From NCBI GenBank assembly GCA_046155615.1, contig JBJXFP010000083.1, positions 60,102 to 124,101 of the forward strand: a stretch of 64,000 nucleotides of DNA. The letters are read 5' to 3'. Below, piece by piece: positions 7,326 to 15,886 of this stretch (positions are counted from its first letter, which is position 1; every line of letters starts with the position of its first letter). The translations under genes were made by a program, and so were the position numbers. Below the pieces are notes generated by a model, which ran no database searches, was not told the origin of the DNA, and saw only the letters and a list, made by a program, of their open reading frames with translations. The stretch comes from JANNVZ01 sp046155615. Lineage in GTDB: Bacteria; Bacteroidota; Bacteroidia; Flavobacteriales_D; Sanyastnellaceae.

Positions 7326-8120
7326 ATGAAAAAAATCCTTACTTTATCTGCATTGGCAGTATTGTCCAATGTTGCAAATGCACAATGCAATCCTTTCGAT
7401 TATGACTGGGGAAAAGCAGTCTTTGGCGTTTCACCCGATCCAACTCTGGGAGAAACGTTTGATGATGGCATATTAGGCCAGCAATACGATGAGGTTGTTT
7501 ATGTACTTGCTCCATCTTCTGCAGGTGACATTGTGCCGGAACTTGGCGACATTCAGATAGATTCCATTTCGCTTGACAGCATTACCATATTTAATGGAAT
7601 AAGTGAAGTTCAACTTTCTACCATTGGCCTGAACCTTACCTGTAACAATCTGGATGACTCACCCAATCCGTGTATTTTCTTGCCAGGCAATGCGTATTGT
7701 GGTGACATAAGTGGCCTTCCTACTGCGGCCGGCCAATTTCCTGTAAAAATTTATGTGACAGTTTACGTTTACATATTCGGCCAACAGGCCGTACCCTATC
7801 CCCTCGAAGGATATACACTCAACATAATTGATCCCAACGAAGTACATGAAACTGGATCAGATGTGGCCCATTTGATTCAGAATAATCCAAACCCAGCTGA
7901 CAAGTCAACAGAAATTCCATACTATCTGAGTTCAGCCCAGAATGTCACCATGGAAATAACAGACCTTACAGGCAAAAAGGTCTTTCAGCAAGAGTTGAAT
8001 GGAAAGCAAGGTGAGAATAGCGTTATGATTGACACCTCCACAATGCAAGAAGGAGTTTACTTCTACGCATTGAAATGCGCTGATAAGACTTACACAAAAC
8101 GAATGATAGTGCAGCGTTAG
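7326..8120 (+). CDS. Secreted protein with T9SS type A sorting domain
   Basis: A 264-residue exported protein. Residues 1-19 form a signal peptide ending ANA before QCNPFD. The central ~165 residues are a cysteine-containing domain I do not recognise. The final ~80 residues form a T9SS type A sorting domain: NPNPADKSTEIPY, MEITDLTGKKVFQQE, GVYFYALK and a terminal KRMIVQR. It should be exported by Sec, passed through the T9SS and anchored or released at the cell surface. 15 bp after the STAS gene. Confidence 0.85.
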   Translation: MKKILTLSALAVLSNVANAQCNPFDYDWGKAVFGVSPDPTLGETFDDGILGQQYDEVVYVLAPSSAGDIVPELGDIQIDSISLDSITIFNGISEVQLSTIGLNLTCNNLDDSPNPCIFLPGNAYCGDISGLPTAAGQFPVKIYVTVYVYIFGQQAVPYPLEGYTLNIIDPNEVHETGSDVAHLIQNNPNPADKSTEIPYYLSSAQNVTMEITDLTGKKVFQQELNGKQGENSVMIDTSTMQEGVYFYALKCADKTYTKRMIVQR

Positions 8121-8399
8121 ATGCATCCATTGCATATTGAATACCGCTTCAATCTATTTGATGCGTTTTTTTTTATTTTCAATTCAGACAGTGCAGGAAT
8201 TCCTGAAAGCCCCAAAGACGGGAGGTCATCAGTATTGATTCAAATTTTCTGATGTTGATGCGCACTTTGCATTTGCGCGAACTGTAAGACGATTTCTTCT
8301 TATTCATAGGATGCAGTTTTTTTGAGGGGTCAGCATAGACTGAAACGCATCCCTATAAAAATTGGTTACGAAACACCCAGTTTTGGGTAGAAGAATAGC
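8121..8399. other. Intergenic region of 279 bp without a recognised gene
   Basis: It contains T-rich tracts and an imperfect hairpin pairing GGATGC near 8320 with GCATCC near 8352, with a ~20-nt loop. I find no convincing RNA family, promoter or coding frame. It separates two converging genes. Confidence 0.4.
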
Positions 8400-8714
8400 T
8401 CAGGCAAATTCTGTCAAACAACTCTGAATACGATCTTGCCATTGCTTGCGATCGTCAACAATGAAGTTTTGAATGTCGCCATTTCTAAGTAGCAAAGTCA
8501 TTCCATTTGGATTTATAAGGAGAGTTTTGAAAAGCTCCACTGTGGCAATTTCGTTCAGGTTTACCAACACTGTGTGCAATGGCTGACGTTTAGAATTGCT
8601 CGTGAAGAGCAATCGTTTGTTGGTGAGTTGAAGGCTGCCACCAATAGCAATGTAATTGTGAAAATGGCTTGCACCCTCCTCGTGGATGACTACTTCTCCG
8701 TCTGATAACATCAA
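8400..8714 (-). CDS. GRAM/bacterial PH-like domain protein
   Basis: A 104-residue single-domain protein. The segment GGSLQLTNKRLLFTSNSKR, followed by VNLNEIATVELF and a C-terminal helix RKQWQDRIQSCL, matches the GRAM/bPH fold used for lipid or protein binding. No signal peptide is present, so it is probably cytoplasmic or membrane-associated. Divergent from the SDR gene across a ~100-bp region with a dyad. Specific function unknown. Confidence 0.7.
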   Translation of the reverse strand: MMLSDGEVVIHEEGASHFHNYIAIGGSLQLTNKRLLFTSNSKRQPLHTVLVNLNEIATVELFKTLLINPNGMTLLLRNGDIQNFIVDDRKQWQDRIQSCLTEFA

Positions 8715-8737
8715 TTGGATTTTTTTTAAAAGGCGGA

Positions 8738-8765
8738 CAAAAATACCCGCGTGTATTCAGTACAC
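8738..8765 (-). promoter_or_regulatory. Candidate promoter and dyad between the GRAM and SDR genes
   Basis: On the minus strand TATTTTTG (8738-8745) is an exact TAnnTTTG box, about 24 nt ahead of the GRAM start. Just upstream lies the dyad GTGTA-TTCAG-TACAC (8751-8765), which could be an operator. The box is seen directly; control is inferred. Confidence 0.45.
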
Positions 8766-8817
8766 ATTCTTTCATTTGCGCAGTATTGTAATGCTGTGCG
8801 AAAAGCCACAATTAGCA

Positions 8818-9534
8818 ATGAAGACGAAAAACATAATAATAACTGGAGCGAGCAGCGGAATAGGAGAGGCCTCTGCGAGATTACTGGCTGCGCAAGGGCA
8901 CAGGCTGCTGCTGATAGCGCGAAGAGCAGGCAAACTTCATCAATTGGCTAATGAGTTGGGTGATGTTGCATCTGTTTGTCCCGTTGACGTAACAAACTAT
9001 GTGGAATTGCAAAGGGCCTTTGCTGAAGTTGTGTTGCCATGGGGCGAGGTGGATGTACTCATCAACAATGCGGGAGTTGGCTATTTCGAAAAGATTGAGA
9101 ATGGCAACGTCAACCATTGGCACCAAATGATAGATGTGAATGTGAAAGGCTTGCTGCATTGTATTCATTTGTCAATGCCTCATTTGCTGAAATCGAATGG
9201 GCTGATAGTGAATGTGGGTAGTGTGGCCTCCCATCAGGTGTTTGCTAACACGGGAGTGTATTGCGCAACGAAACATGCCGTATGGGCCATAAGTGAAAGC
9301 ATCCGGCTGGAGCTGGCCGGCAGGGTGCGTGTTACCACCATCAGTCCCGGCAGTGTGAATACGCCATTTATTGATAACACAACAGATACGCAGATGCTGA
9401 ATCAGTATAAAGATTACTTCGCCAATGCTATGCCTGCTAAAGTTGTGGCTGAACAAATAATGCACGCTGTAGATTGTTCTCCGGAGTCTGTAATAACTGA
9501 AATAATTGTAAGACCAAACAGACAAGTGAAATAG
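8818..9534 (+). CDS. Short-chain dehydrogenase/reductase
   Basis: A 238-residue classical SDR. Cofactor motif TGASSGIG lies at residues 9-16, NNAG at 83-86, catalytic Ser in NVGSVAS, and YxxxK as Tyr148/Lys152 (YCATK). The SDR subgroup resembles YdfG/3-hydroxy acid dehydrogenases, probably NADP dependent (Arg residues after the second strand, ARRAG). The frame extends 44 codons upstream without homology, so the ATG at 8818 is preferred. Converges on msrA with only 4 bp between stop codons. Substrate unknown. Confidence 0.88.
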   Translation: MKTKNIIITGASSGIGEASARLLAAQGHRLLLIARRAGKLHQLANELGDVASVCPVDVTNYVELQRAFAEVVLPWGEVDVLINNAGVGYFEKIENGNVNHWHQMIDVNVKGLLHCIHLSMPHLLKSNGLIVNVGSVASHQVFANTGVYCATKHAVWAISESIRLELAGRVRVTTISPGSVNTPFIDNTTDTQMLNQYKDYFANAMPAKVVAEQIMHAVDCSPESVITEIIVRPNRQVK

Positions 9535-9538
9535 CGCA

Positions 9539-10246
9539 CTATTTCTTCAACAAAGCTTCAAAGTGTTTTTTGAATTTGTCCACTTTGGGCTTTACTACCA
9601 TCTGGCAATAGGGCTGCTCGCCATGCAGCGCGAAGTAGTCGTTGTGATAATCTTCGGCAGCATAAAATTTTTGAAATGCGGTAATTTCAGTTACCACAGG
9701 ATCGGGCCAGTTGCCACTTTCATTGGCAGCTTTTATAGCCAGTTCAGCCAATGCCTTTTGCGAATTATCGTGGTAGTAGATTACTGATCTGTATTGTGTA
9801 CCTTCATCATTGCCCTGCCTGTTTAGCGTAGTAGGATCATGCACATCGAAGAGTACTTCGAGCAATTGTGCATAGGTAATTACACGCGGGTCGAAGGTTA
9901 TCTGACATACTTCGGCATGGCCTGTATTGCCGGAGCAAACCTCTTTGTAGGAGGGATTGATAGTGCTGCCACCGCTGTATCCGCTTTGCACTTTCAGCAC
10001 ACCACTCAGGCTGCTGTACACAGCTTCCACACACCAAAAGCAGCCTGCACCGAATGTGGCAATTTGGACAGAATCGTTCACAATGTTGGTGTCTGCAATG
10101 GCTTGATGGCTGGTGTCGGGATTCATTTGAGCAATGTTGAGTAATTTATTTTCCTTATTGGAACTTCCTGTGTTAGCACAGGCTGCAATACTGAGTGAAA
10201 GCAGTGCCGCAATCCAAATGCGTTGGTGTTTTTCTTTCAAAAGCAT
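9539..10246 (-). CDS. msrA: Peptide-methionine (S)-S-oxide reductase, lipoprotein form
   Basis: MsrA with the active-site motif GCFWC (catalytic Cys69 counted from the ATG at 10246) and the conserved EDYHNDYF segment. The chosen start yields a lipoprotein signal with lipobox SIAAC (Cys23), so this MsrA is likely envelope-located and repairs oxidised exported proteins. The frame is open 12 codons further upstream but without homology. It converges on the SDR gene. Confidence 0.93.
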   Translation of the reverse strand: MLLKEKHQRIWIAALLSLSIAACANTGSSNKENKLLNIAQMNPDTSHQAIADTNIVNDSVQIATFGAGCFWCVEAVYSSLSGVLKVQSGYSGGSTINPSYKEVCSGNTGHAEVCQITFDPRVITYAQLLEVLFDVHDPTTLNRQGNDEGTQYRSVIYYHDNSQKALAELAIKAANESGNWPDPVVTEITAFQKFYAAEDYHNDYFALHGEQPYCQMVVKPKVDKFKKHFEALLKK

Positions 10247-10319
10247 GTGACAAAAAAAAGTGAATTGCTCGCAGATACGCAATTGAGCTGTGTTCAGATT
10301 TAGTGAACCAGATTATAGT

Positions 10320-10353
10320 CAAAAACAAAAACGCACCCGTAGAGGATGCGTTT
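10320..10353 (-). terminator. Intrinsic terminator for the 10373 gene
   Basis: On the minus strand, AAACGCATCC pairs with GGGTGCGTTT (10329-10353, one mismatch, five-base loop), followed by a T-rich tract (complement of 10320-10328). It closes the PadR/PspC operon and precedes msrA. Confidence 0.7.
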
Positions 10354-10372
10354 CATGTCAATATGCAATAGC

Positions 10373-10621
10373 TCAGTCAACATTGATTTTGTGCTGAGGC
10401 TGCGGTTGCTGTTGCTTAGGTTGGCCGGTACCAAACAGTGCATGTATGATGTAGATAACCACGCCACCTACCACTATGATGATGAATGACTGGAAAGCTT
10501 TTCCAAAATATTGTTTCAGATAACTCCAGTCGATTATGTCCCAAATACCAAGCAATGCCATGATGGTAATGATGACTACGAGGCCCGATAGAGTCCAGGC
10601 GAAGATGTTCTTTGTGCTCAT
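10373..10621 (-). CDS. Small two-helix membrane protein
   Basis: An 82-residue protein with two predicted membrane helices (IFAWTLSGLVVIITIMALLG and FIIIVVGGVVIYIIHALFG), linked by a polar WSYLKQYFGK loop, and a Gln/Pro-rich tail. No family recognised. It is the last gene of the minus-strand cluster with the PadR regulator and PspC protein, 89 bp behind pspC, and may belong to the same envelope response. Confidence 0.6.
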   Translation of the reverse strand: MSTKNIFAWTLSGLVVIITIMALLGIWDIIDWSYLKQYFGKAFQSFIIIVVGGVVIYIIHALFGTGQPKQQQPQPQHKINVD

Positions 10622-10710
10622 ATTGTTCTGTTGTTGTTTGTTTTGTTGTTTGACTACGAAGATGAGGTTGTAAGTCAGCCTGACTTATTCAAAATGTGTT
10701 AACGGCAAGT

Positions 10711-12363
10711 TTATTCTTTTTTTGTAGTTACTGTCTCCTGTTTCACCCGGATGTTGCCATTGTCAATAGTAATGGTGTGAGATTCTGAATGAGTTGTATC
10801 TCGAATATGTATGTCAGGTTGCTGATGATGTCTATGTTCGTTGTACTCGTGGTTATCTTCACTCTCGAATCCGCCTTCTTCCATGAGCAGCACCTCACCT
10901 TCCACATTTCGCCAGTGTATGTTGTGCACATTGCTTCCAAGTTTCACATAGTTGCCTATCGGGACGTACACTACAATGTCCACCGTCTGCGCTCTGAATA
11001 CATCTTGTTTGGGTGTGGTGATGTATGAACCAAGGAGCAATGAATCTGCTTTTATTTCATAGTCAAACCAAATGTTTTTACAAAGTTTTCTGGCTTCATC
11101 AAGCGTACTTCCCTGGCTTTGCTTTATCACCTGAATTTTGTAGTTGGCTTCGTTAGTAGGTTCGAATTGCAAATTGACTTGTTGACCATAGAAAATTGCA
11201 CTGTCTGTCATCCATGTCAGTTCGCTGAAATCGTCACGGTGGTATCTGCTTCGACTAAAGATGGTATCTGGCCACACTTCTATGTATAGTGTATCAGCCG
11301 GAGCAGATTGGATGATACTGGTAATGGTGATGTCTGCGCTGCGTCCGAATAGCTCAGCCGTTTTGAGTGCACCATAAATGCAAGTGATAACACCTATAAT
11401 GAAAAGCGCGAGCAATGAAAGTCCAAGTCCTTTTATTTTTTTGGTTGAGCCTGTAATGATTTTTAGGCCCAGATAGATAAGAGCAACAGCAGGCGCGCCC
11501 ACAGCAAGTATCAATCCTGTAGACAACAGCCACAATGTTCCATCATTCTGAAATACCAGTTGGTTGAGTGTTTCAAACCCATTGACACCATAACCAAAAA
11601 AATTGATATCGCTGATGATGAATGTGACGAGCAAACCAATGAGCAGTGCAAAACCAATGAGTGTTATGAACAAACCAAACAAGAGTGTGATGGCCTTGCC
11701 AACGCCCGAAGCTGCGCCACCTGCTGCACTGCGCATTTGCTCTGCAGTTCGCTGGCCATAGCCTGTAGCTTTGCCGGCAGCGGCCTTAGCCTCGTCTGTC
11801 ACCATGCGTGTGATGTTGCTCACGTCCACAGGCTCACCGCGCATTTTCAGTTTTTCGGCTGTAGTTTCAGCTTTTGGAACCAATGCCCACATTATGATGT
11901 AGCCAAGTATTGCTGAACCACCGGATACAAAAAACAACAATACCACTATCAGACGGATGATGATGGGATCAATGCTGAAGTAATGGCTTAGACCGGCACA
12001 AACACCTGCCAGCACTTTGTCGTCAGCATCGCGGTAGAGCTTGCGCTGACTGTGGCGTATGTTGCTGTGTGCGGTTTTACCTGTGTTGACATCTTCCGAA
12101 TCCACTTTATAGTCTTCCGGTTGACCCATTATAGCCACCACTTCATCTACATCAGATTTTATCACCACATTTTTCCTGTCGTTCATGCGTTCGTGAAAGA
12201 GTTCAGCAATACGCACTTCTATGTCTTGCATTATCTCATCGCGTGCAGGGTCGTTTACAAAGTTGCCCTTTATACTTTCTAAGTATGTGCGCAGCAGCAG
12301 GAAGGCATCCTCTTCTACATTGAATACACTTCCTCCTAAGTTTATTGAAATTGTTTTGTTCAT
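10711..12363 (-). CDS. PspC-domain envelope stress membrane protein
   Basis: A 550-residue protein. An N-terminal ~90-residue cytoplasmic region (MNKTISINLGGSVFNVEEDA, with IMQDIEVRIAELFHE) precedes the PspC domain (RKLYRDADDKVLAGVCAGLS and a helix around IIRLIVVLLFFVSGG). Several more membrane helices lie at ~residues 225-330, and the C-terminal ~200 residues form a beta-rich domain resembling the toastrack/DUF4097 type. PspC proteins sense membrane stress. 15 bp downstream of padR, so the two are co-transcribed. Confidence 0.85.
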   Translation of the reverse strand: MNKTISINLGGSVFNVEEDAFLLLRTYLESIKGNFVNDPARDEIMQDIEVRIAELFHERMNDRKNVVIKSDVDEVVAIMGQPEDYKVDSEDVNTGKTAHSNIRHSQRKLYRDADDKVLAGVCAGLSHYFSIDPIIIRLIVVLLFFVSGGSAILGYIIMWALVPKAETTAEKLKMRGEPVDVSNITRMVTDEAKAAAGKATGYGQRTAEQMRSAAGGAASGVGKAITLLFGLFITLIGFALLIGLLVTFIISDINFFGYGVNGFETLNQLVFQNDGTLWLLSTGLILAVGAPAVALIYLGLKIITGSTKKIKGLGLSLLALFIIGVITCIYGALKTAELFGRSADITITSIIQSAPADTLYIEVWPDTIFSRSRYHRDDFSELTWMTDSAIFYGQQVNLQFEPTNEANYKIQVIKQSQGSTLDEARKLCKNIWFDYEIKADSLLLGSYITTPKQDVFRAQTVDIVVYVPIGNYVKLGSNVHNIHWRNVEGEVLLMEEGGFESEDNHEYNEHRHHQQPDIHIRDTTHSESHTITIDNGNIRVKQETVTTKKE

Positions 12364-12378
12364 CGCTGTGTTGTTGGA

Positions 12379-12705
12379 TTAAGGTTTTTGTGTTCGTTTC
12401 ACTGCTTCGCTCAAGTCGTCCCAGGTCTTTTTCAATTCACCCTGAAATTTTCTCCCTGTAGCTGTAATGCTATAGTATTTGCGTGGCGGGCCCTGTAGGC
12501 TTTCTTCCCATCGGTAGTTCAGCAGTCCGTCATTCTTAAGCCTTGTAAGAAGCGGGTACAGTGTGCCCTCCACCACTATAAGGCGCGCATCTTTCAGCGC
12601 TTCCATGATGTCAGAAGGGTAGGCCTCACCGCGTTGCAGCACACTCAGTATGCAGAATTCGAGCACACCCTTGCGCATCTGTGCTTTTGCATTTTCTATA
12701 TCCAT
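12379..12705 (-). CDS. PadR family transcriptional regulator
   Basis: A 108-residue single-domain PadR regulator: winged helix with FCILSVLQRGEAYPSDIMEAL, GTLYPLLTRLKNDGLLNYRW and PRKYYSITATGR. Lacks the long C-terminal helix domain of classic PadR (PadR-s subfamily). PadR-PspC pairs are frequent in Bacteroidota and Firmicutes. It probably represses its own operon through the dyad at 13274-13294. Confidence 0.93.
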   Translation of the reverse strand: MDIENAKAQMRKGVLEFCILSVLQRGEAYPSDIMEALKDARLIVVEGTLYPLLTRLKNDGLLNYRWEESLQGPPRKYYSITATGRKFQGELKKTWDDLSEAVKRTQKP

Positions 12706-12750
12706 TGTAATCTTTTGTTTTCGTTGGTTGATGTGGGTGCATTGGCTTTT

Positions 12751-13176
12751 TCAGATTTGTTGAAAGCGAATGTTGTATCGCAGGTCTTTGCCACGCTCGT
12801 TTTCAGGCAGGGTAAGGTTTGCATTTTCTAATTTGTACTTCACATAATCGGCAAGCCGGGAGTTGTCGCTATTGATTTCGATGATGTGAAGCTTTCCGTT
12901 TGCATCAGCATGCAGCTTCAGATAAACCATAGTTGGTTTGCTGCCCACATATTCAGGACATGTGAAATGTGTTTTCATCCAACTACTCAAGGATGTCTGT
13001 TTAATGCTGTCATCTTCATTGAAGGTCGCCTCAGCATACTTCTCTGGTTTTGCTGCGGTGAATGAACTTGCTGCCAATGCTATGGCACTGCCGCAGGCGA
13101 GCAGGGCTACCAACATTGTTGCTTTCATCAGTTTCATTTTCACCACGGGAAGTGTTTTACTTATCACTGTTTTCAT
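12751..13176 (-). CDS. Exported protein with TonB C-terminal-like domain, first gene of PadR operon
   Basis: A 141-residue exported protein. The signal region ends around AIALAASSF; a second ATG at 13137 (MKLMKATM) would give a more usual signal peptide. The mature part, with TFNEDDSIKQTSLSSWMKTH, VYLKLHADANGKLHIIEI and YVKYKLENANL, resembles the C-terminal domain of TonB-like energy transducers or plug proteins, but this is weak. No named family. It precedes padR by 45 bp and would be the first gene under the dyad-controlled promoter. Confidence 0.65.
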   Translation of the reverse strand: MKTVISKTLPVVKMKLMKATMLVALLACGSAIALAASSFTAAKPEKYAEATFNEDDSIKQTSLSSWMKTHFTCPEYVGSKPTMVYLKLHADANGKLHIIEINSDNSRLADYVKYKLENANLTLPENERGKDLRYNIRFQQI

Positions 13177-13252
13177 TGTAAAAGGGGTATTAGGGGTTGA
13201 TTTTTCTTATTTGTTATTTCTATTTGTAGGTATCACCAGCAATTAGACGATG

Positions 13253-13294
13253 CAAATATGTATGGGTTACACGGTACTATGCAAGACATAGTAC
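13253..13294 (-). promoter_or_regulatory. PadR-type operator dyad overlapping a bacteroidete promoter
   Basis: A perfect dyad GTACTATG-caaga-CATAGTAC spans 13274-13294. Read on the minus strand, its five-base centre is TCTTG, whose TTG serves as a -33 element, followed after 21 bp by CATATTTG (13253-13260), one mismatch from TAnnTTTG. A repressor bound to the dyad would cover the -33 element. The start of transcription would fall near 13247, about 70 nt ahead of the first ORF of the PadR operon. Dyad and spacing are seen; binding by the encoded PadR is inferred. Confidence 0.75.
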
Positions 13295-13435
13295 TATATT
13301 TTTTCACAATTGCTGTTAATTTGTCTTTTGCCGAAAGTCTGTAAGTGACATCAGTCAAAGGTTTGCGGCTGATTTGTGGGGCAGGCTAGAGCCATGATTT
13401 TTTTTGAAAAGTGTATGGCCCACCTTTGCCCGCCC

Positions 13436-14161
13436 ATGAATGATGAATCGAAATGGAAGCCCACTATTTGGCTATGGAATCAGAGCAAGCTGTGCTTTGA
13501 GGTAAATCGTCAGCATGTATATGCAGGTTCATATCATATAGCTCGTTTGCAGTTGAAAGCTTACTTACCGCTTTTTCAGCATTATGCACTGGGCAAACTG
13601 CTTGATTGTGGTTGTGGCAGCATTCCATATTACAAGGTTTGCCAGCCATCAGTTGCCCGGCACTATGCAGTGGATTACAATACCAATTCGCACTGCGCAC
13701 ACCTTTGGGATGAAGTAGTAAATCTGAATGAGACATTCTTGCTCAAGGAAAGTGATTTTGATACCGTGTTGCTCACAGATGTGATAGCGCATATAGCCCA
13801 ACCGCAATTGCTGGTTGTATCCCTAACTCAACACATGCGCAGTGGTGGGCATCTCATACTTACCACACCTTTTGTCTATTGGGCCAGCGAACATCCGCAT
13901 GATTATTTTCATCCTACTGACACTGCTCTGCGGCAGTTGTGCAGCGCAGCAGGGTTGGAGGTGGTGCACTTGCAGCCCTATGGTGGCCATGCTGATGTTT
14001 TGCTCGATACACTCAACAAAGCAATGACAGGGAAATGGAGCAACAGAGTATTCCGATTGTTGGCAACGCTGCTCATAAAAACAAAATGGTATAGAAAACG
14101 TAATGAAAAATCGCTCTACTCTTATGCCATAGGCTACACCCTGGTAGCCCGCAAACCATGA
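13436..14161 (+). CDS. Class I SAM-dependent methyltransferase
   Basis: A ~241-residue methyltransferase with motif I LLDCGCGSIPYY, acidic strand YAVDYN, and SGGHLILTTPFVYW (post-motif) typical of Methyltransf_11/23. The frame is open from a GTG at 13376 with ATG codons at 13394, 13415 and 13436; the last sits just after a CACCTTTG box and is chosen, but the start is uncertain. The stop overlaps the MBOAT start (ATGA, 14158-14161), so the two are coupled, suggesting joint modification of a glycan or surface polymer. Substrate unknown. Confidence 0.8.
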   Translation: MNDESKWKPTIWLWNQSKLCFEVNRQHVYAGSYHIARLQLKAYLPLFQHYALGKLLDCGCGSIPYYKVCQPSVARHYAVDYNTNSHCAHLWDEVVNLNETFLLKESDFDTVLLTDVIAHIAQPQLLVVSLTQHMRSGGHLILTTPFVYWASEHPHDYFHPTDTALRQLCSAAGLEVVHLQPYGGHADVLLDTLNKAMTGKWSNRVFRLLATLLIKTKWYRKRNEKSLYSYAIGYTLVARKP

Positions 14162-15885
14162 CAGGCGCTGAGTATCTGCTCCAATACCTCAAAGATTTTT
14201 TCCTGTTCAATCCCAAGGCACCGTTCATATTCACGGTGGTCAGCTTTTGGATTTTTTTCGCTATTGTACTCATTGTAGATTCGATCATACACCGCAAGCG
14301 CACGCTGCGCCATGCGTTCCTGTTCGCAGCCAGTGTTTTTTTCTATTACAAAACGACAGGGTTTTTTTTCATTCTACTTGTGTTCACCGCAGTATGGGAT
14401 TTTCTGATCGGAAAAAAAATATATACCACCCGCAACAAGCGTTCGCGCAAGGCGTGGCTCGCAGGCAGTGTGCTTATGAATCTGGGTGTGCTGTGCTACT
14501 TCAAGTACGCCTATTTTTTTACTGATATATATAATGCCGCTGTTGGTGGCCAATCGCAAGTGTTCAACTGGCTGGGGCATTGGAGCAATGGTTTTTTCGG
14601 CAGTCACTTCGAAGTGGACAAAATCATTTTACCGGTTGGTATTTCATTCTTCACATTTCAAAGTATAAGCTACACAGTCGAGGTTTATCGTGGAGTATTG
14701 AAGCCTGTGAAGAAGTTTACAGACTTCGCATTTTTTGTTACATTTTTTCCTCAGTTGGTTGCCGGTCCTATTGTTCGCAGTACTGACTTTATACCGCAGT
14801 TGTACAAGGAGTATCAGCTCACCAGACATGAGTGGGGCCTTGCGGTTTTTTGGATTTTGAACGGCCTCATGAAGAAGGTTTTGCTGGCCGACTACATAGC
14901 TGTCAATTTTATTGATCGTGTTTTTGCAAATCCGGTTTCATACACTGGCTTTGAAAATCTGATGGCCATCTATGGATACAGCATACAGGTATATGCTGAC
15001 TTCTCCGGCTATACAGATATTGCCATTGGTGTGGCGCTGCTCATGGGTTTTCACCTCACCAAAAATTTCAATTCACCATACAAAGCAGCAGATGTTACTG
15101 ACTTCTGGAGGCGGTGGCACATGAGCCTGAGCAACTGGCTGCGCGACTATCTGTACATACCCCTTGGCGGTAATAGGGCTGGCAGTTTTGCTTCATATGT
15201 TGCGTTGGGTTTATTTGTTTTCATCATTACGGCACTCAGTCAGAGTTGGATAGTGCTGGCCATCAGTGCGGGTTTGGTGGCTGTGTGCATTATACTGAGT
15301 CAGTTCATAGCGGCTTTCTCTCGTTGGCTCAATACCAATCTCAATCTGATGATAACCATGCTGGCTGGCGGCTTATGGCATGGCGCGAGTTGGAACTTCA
15401 TCATTTGGGGAGGGCTTAATGGTGTAGCTCTTGTTTTTCATAAAACATGGAAAAAGATAAATCCGTGGGAGAAGCATAAGAGCAAGTGGCTTGTGCGTGC
15501 GTGGGCCATTTTCCTGACGTTTAGTTTTATCACATTCACACGTGTGTGGTTTCGTGCCGGCAGCAACAATGGCTGGAGCGAGATGAATGAAACACACGAT
15601 TTGCAAAGCGAATTCTTCTCAGCAACCGTGATGTTGAAACAAATTTTTTGCAACATGGATTGGAGTGTGGCAACTCAGGTTGTTGTTGGATATTGGCAGG
15701 TGTTCGCTGTGCTGTTGTCAGGCATGGTTATACACTGGATGCCTTCCGGATTTAAAGAAAGTTACCGTACAAAATTTGCTTCCTTGCCCTTCTGGGTCAT
15801 TGGGTTGGTCTGTTTTGCGGTAATACTTTTCATGTATCAGGTGATGAGTGCCGACATGCAGCCATTCATTTACTTCCAATTCTGA
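14158..15885 (+). CDS. MBOAT family O-acyltransferase
   Basis: A 575-residue polytopic membrane protein of the MBOAT family (AlgI/DltB-like). Conserved segments: PVGISFFTFQSISYTVEVYR, FFPQLVAGPIVR, DFSGYTDIAIG, DFWRRWHMSLSNWLRDY and the catalytic-His region GLWHGASWNFIIWGG. It should transfer an acyl (often acetyl) group to an extracellular polysaccharide or other polymer. The usual SGNH/AlgJ-type partner is not next to it; instead a methyltransferase overlaps its start by 4 bp. It ends 1 bp before the converging miaA. Confidence 0.93.
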   Translation: MTGAEYLLQYLKDFFLFNPKAPFIFTVVSFWIFFAIVLIVDSIIHRKRTLRHAFLFAASVFFYYKTTGFFFILLVFTAVWDFLIGKKIYTTRNKRSRKAWLAGSVLMNLGVLCYFKYAYFFTDIYNAAVGGQSQVFNWLGHWSNGFFGSHFEVDKIILPVGISFFTFQSISYTVEVYRGVLKPVKKFTDFAFFVTFFPQLVAGPIVRSTDFIPQLYKEYQLTRHEWGLAVFWILNGLMKKVLLADYIAVNFIDRVFANPVSYTGFENLMAIYGYSIQVYADFSGYTDIAIGVALLMGFHLTKNFNSPYKAADVTDFWRRWHMSLSNWLRDYLYIPLGGNRAGSFASYVALGLFVFIITALSQSWIVLAISAGLVAVCIILSQFIAAFSRWLNTNLNLMITMLAGGLWHGASWNFIIWGGLNGVALVFHKTWKKINPWEKHKSKWLVRAWAIFLTFSFITFTRVWFRAGSNNGWSEMNETHDLQSEFFSATVMLKQIFCNMDWSVATQVVVGYWQVFAVLLSGMVIHWMPSGFKESYRTKFASLPFWVIGLVCFAVILFMYQVMSADMQPFIYFQF

Positions 15886-15886
15886 T

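Noticed and set aside
9528..9545. Hairpin GAAATAG-CGCA-CTATTTC covering two converging stop codons as terminator
   Set aside because: Only seven A/T-rich pairs and no T tract; symmetry follows from two facing stop codons.
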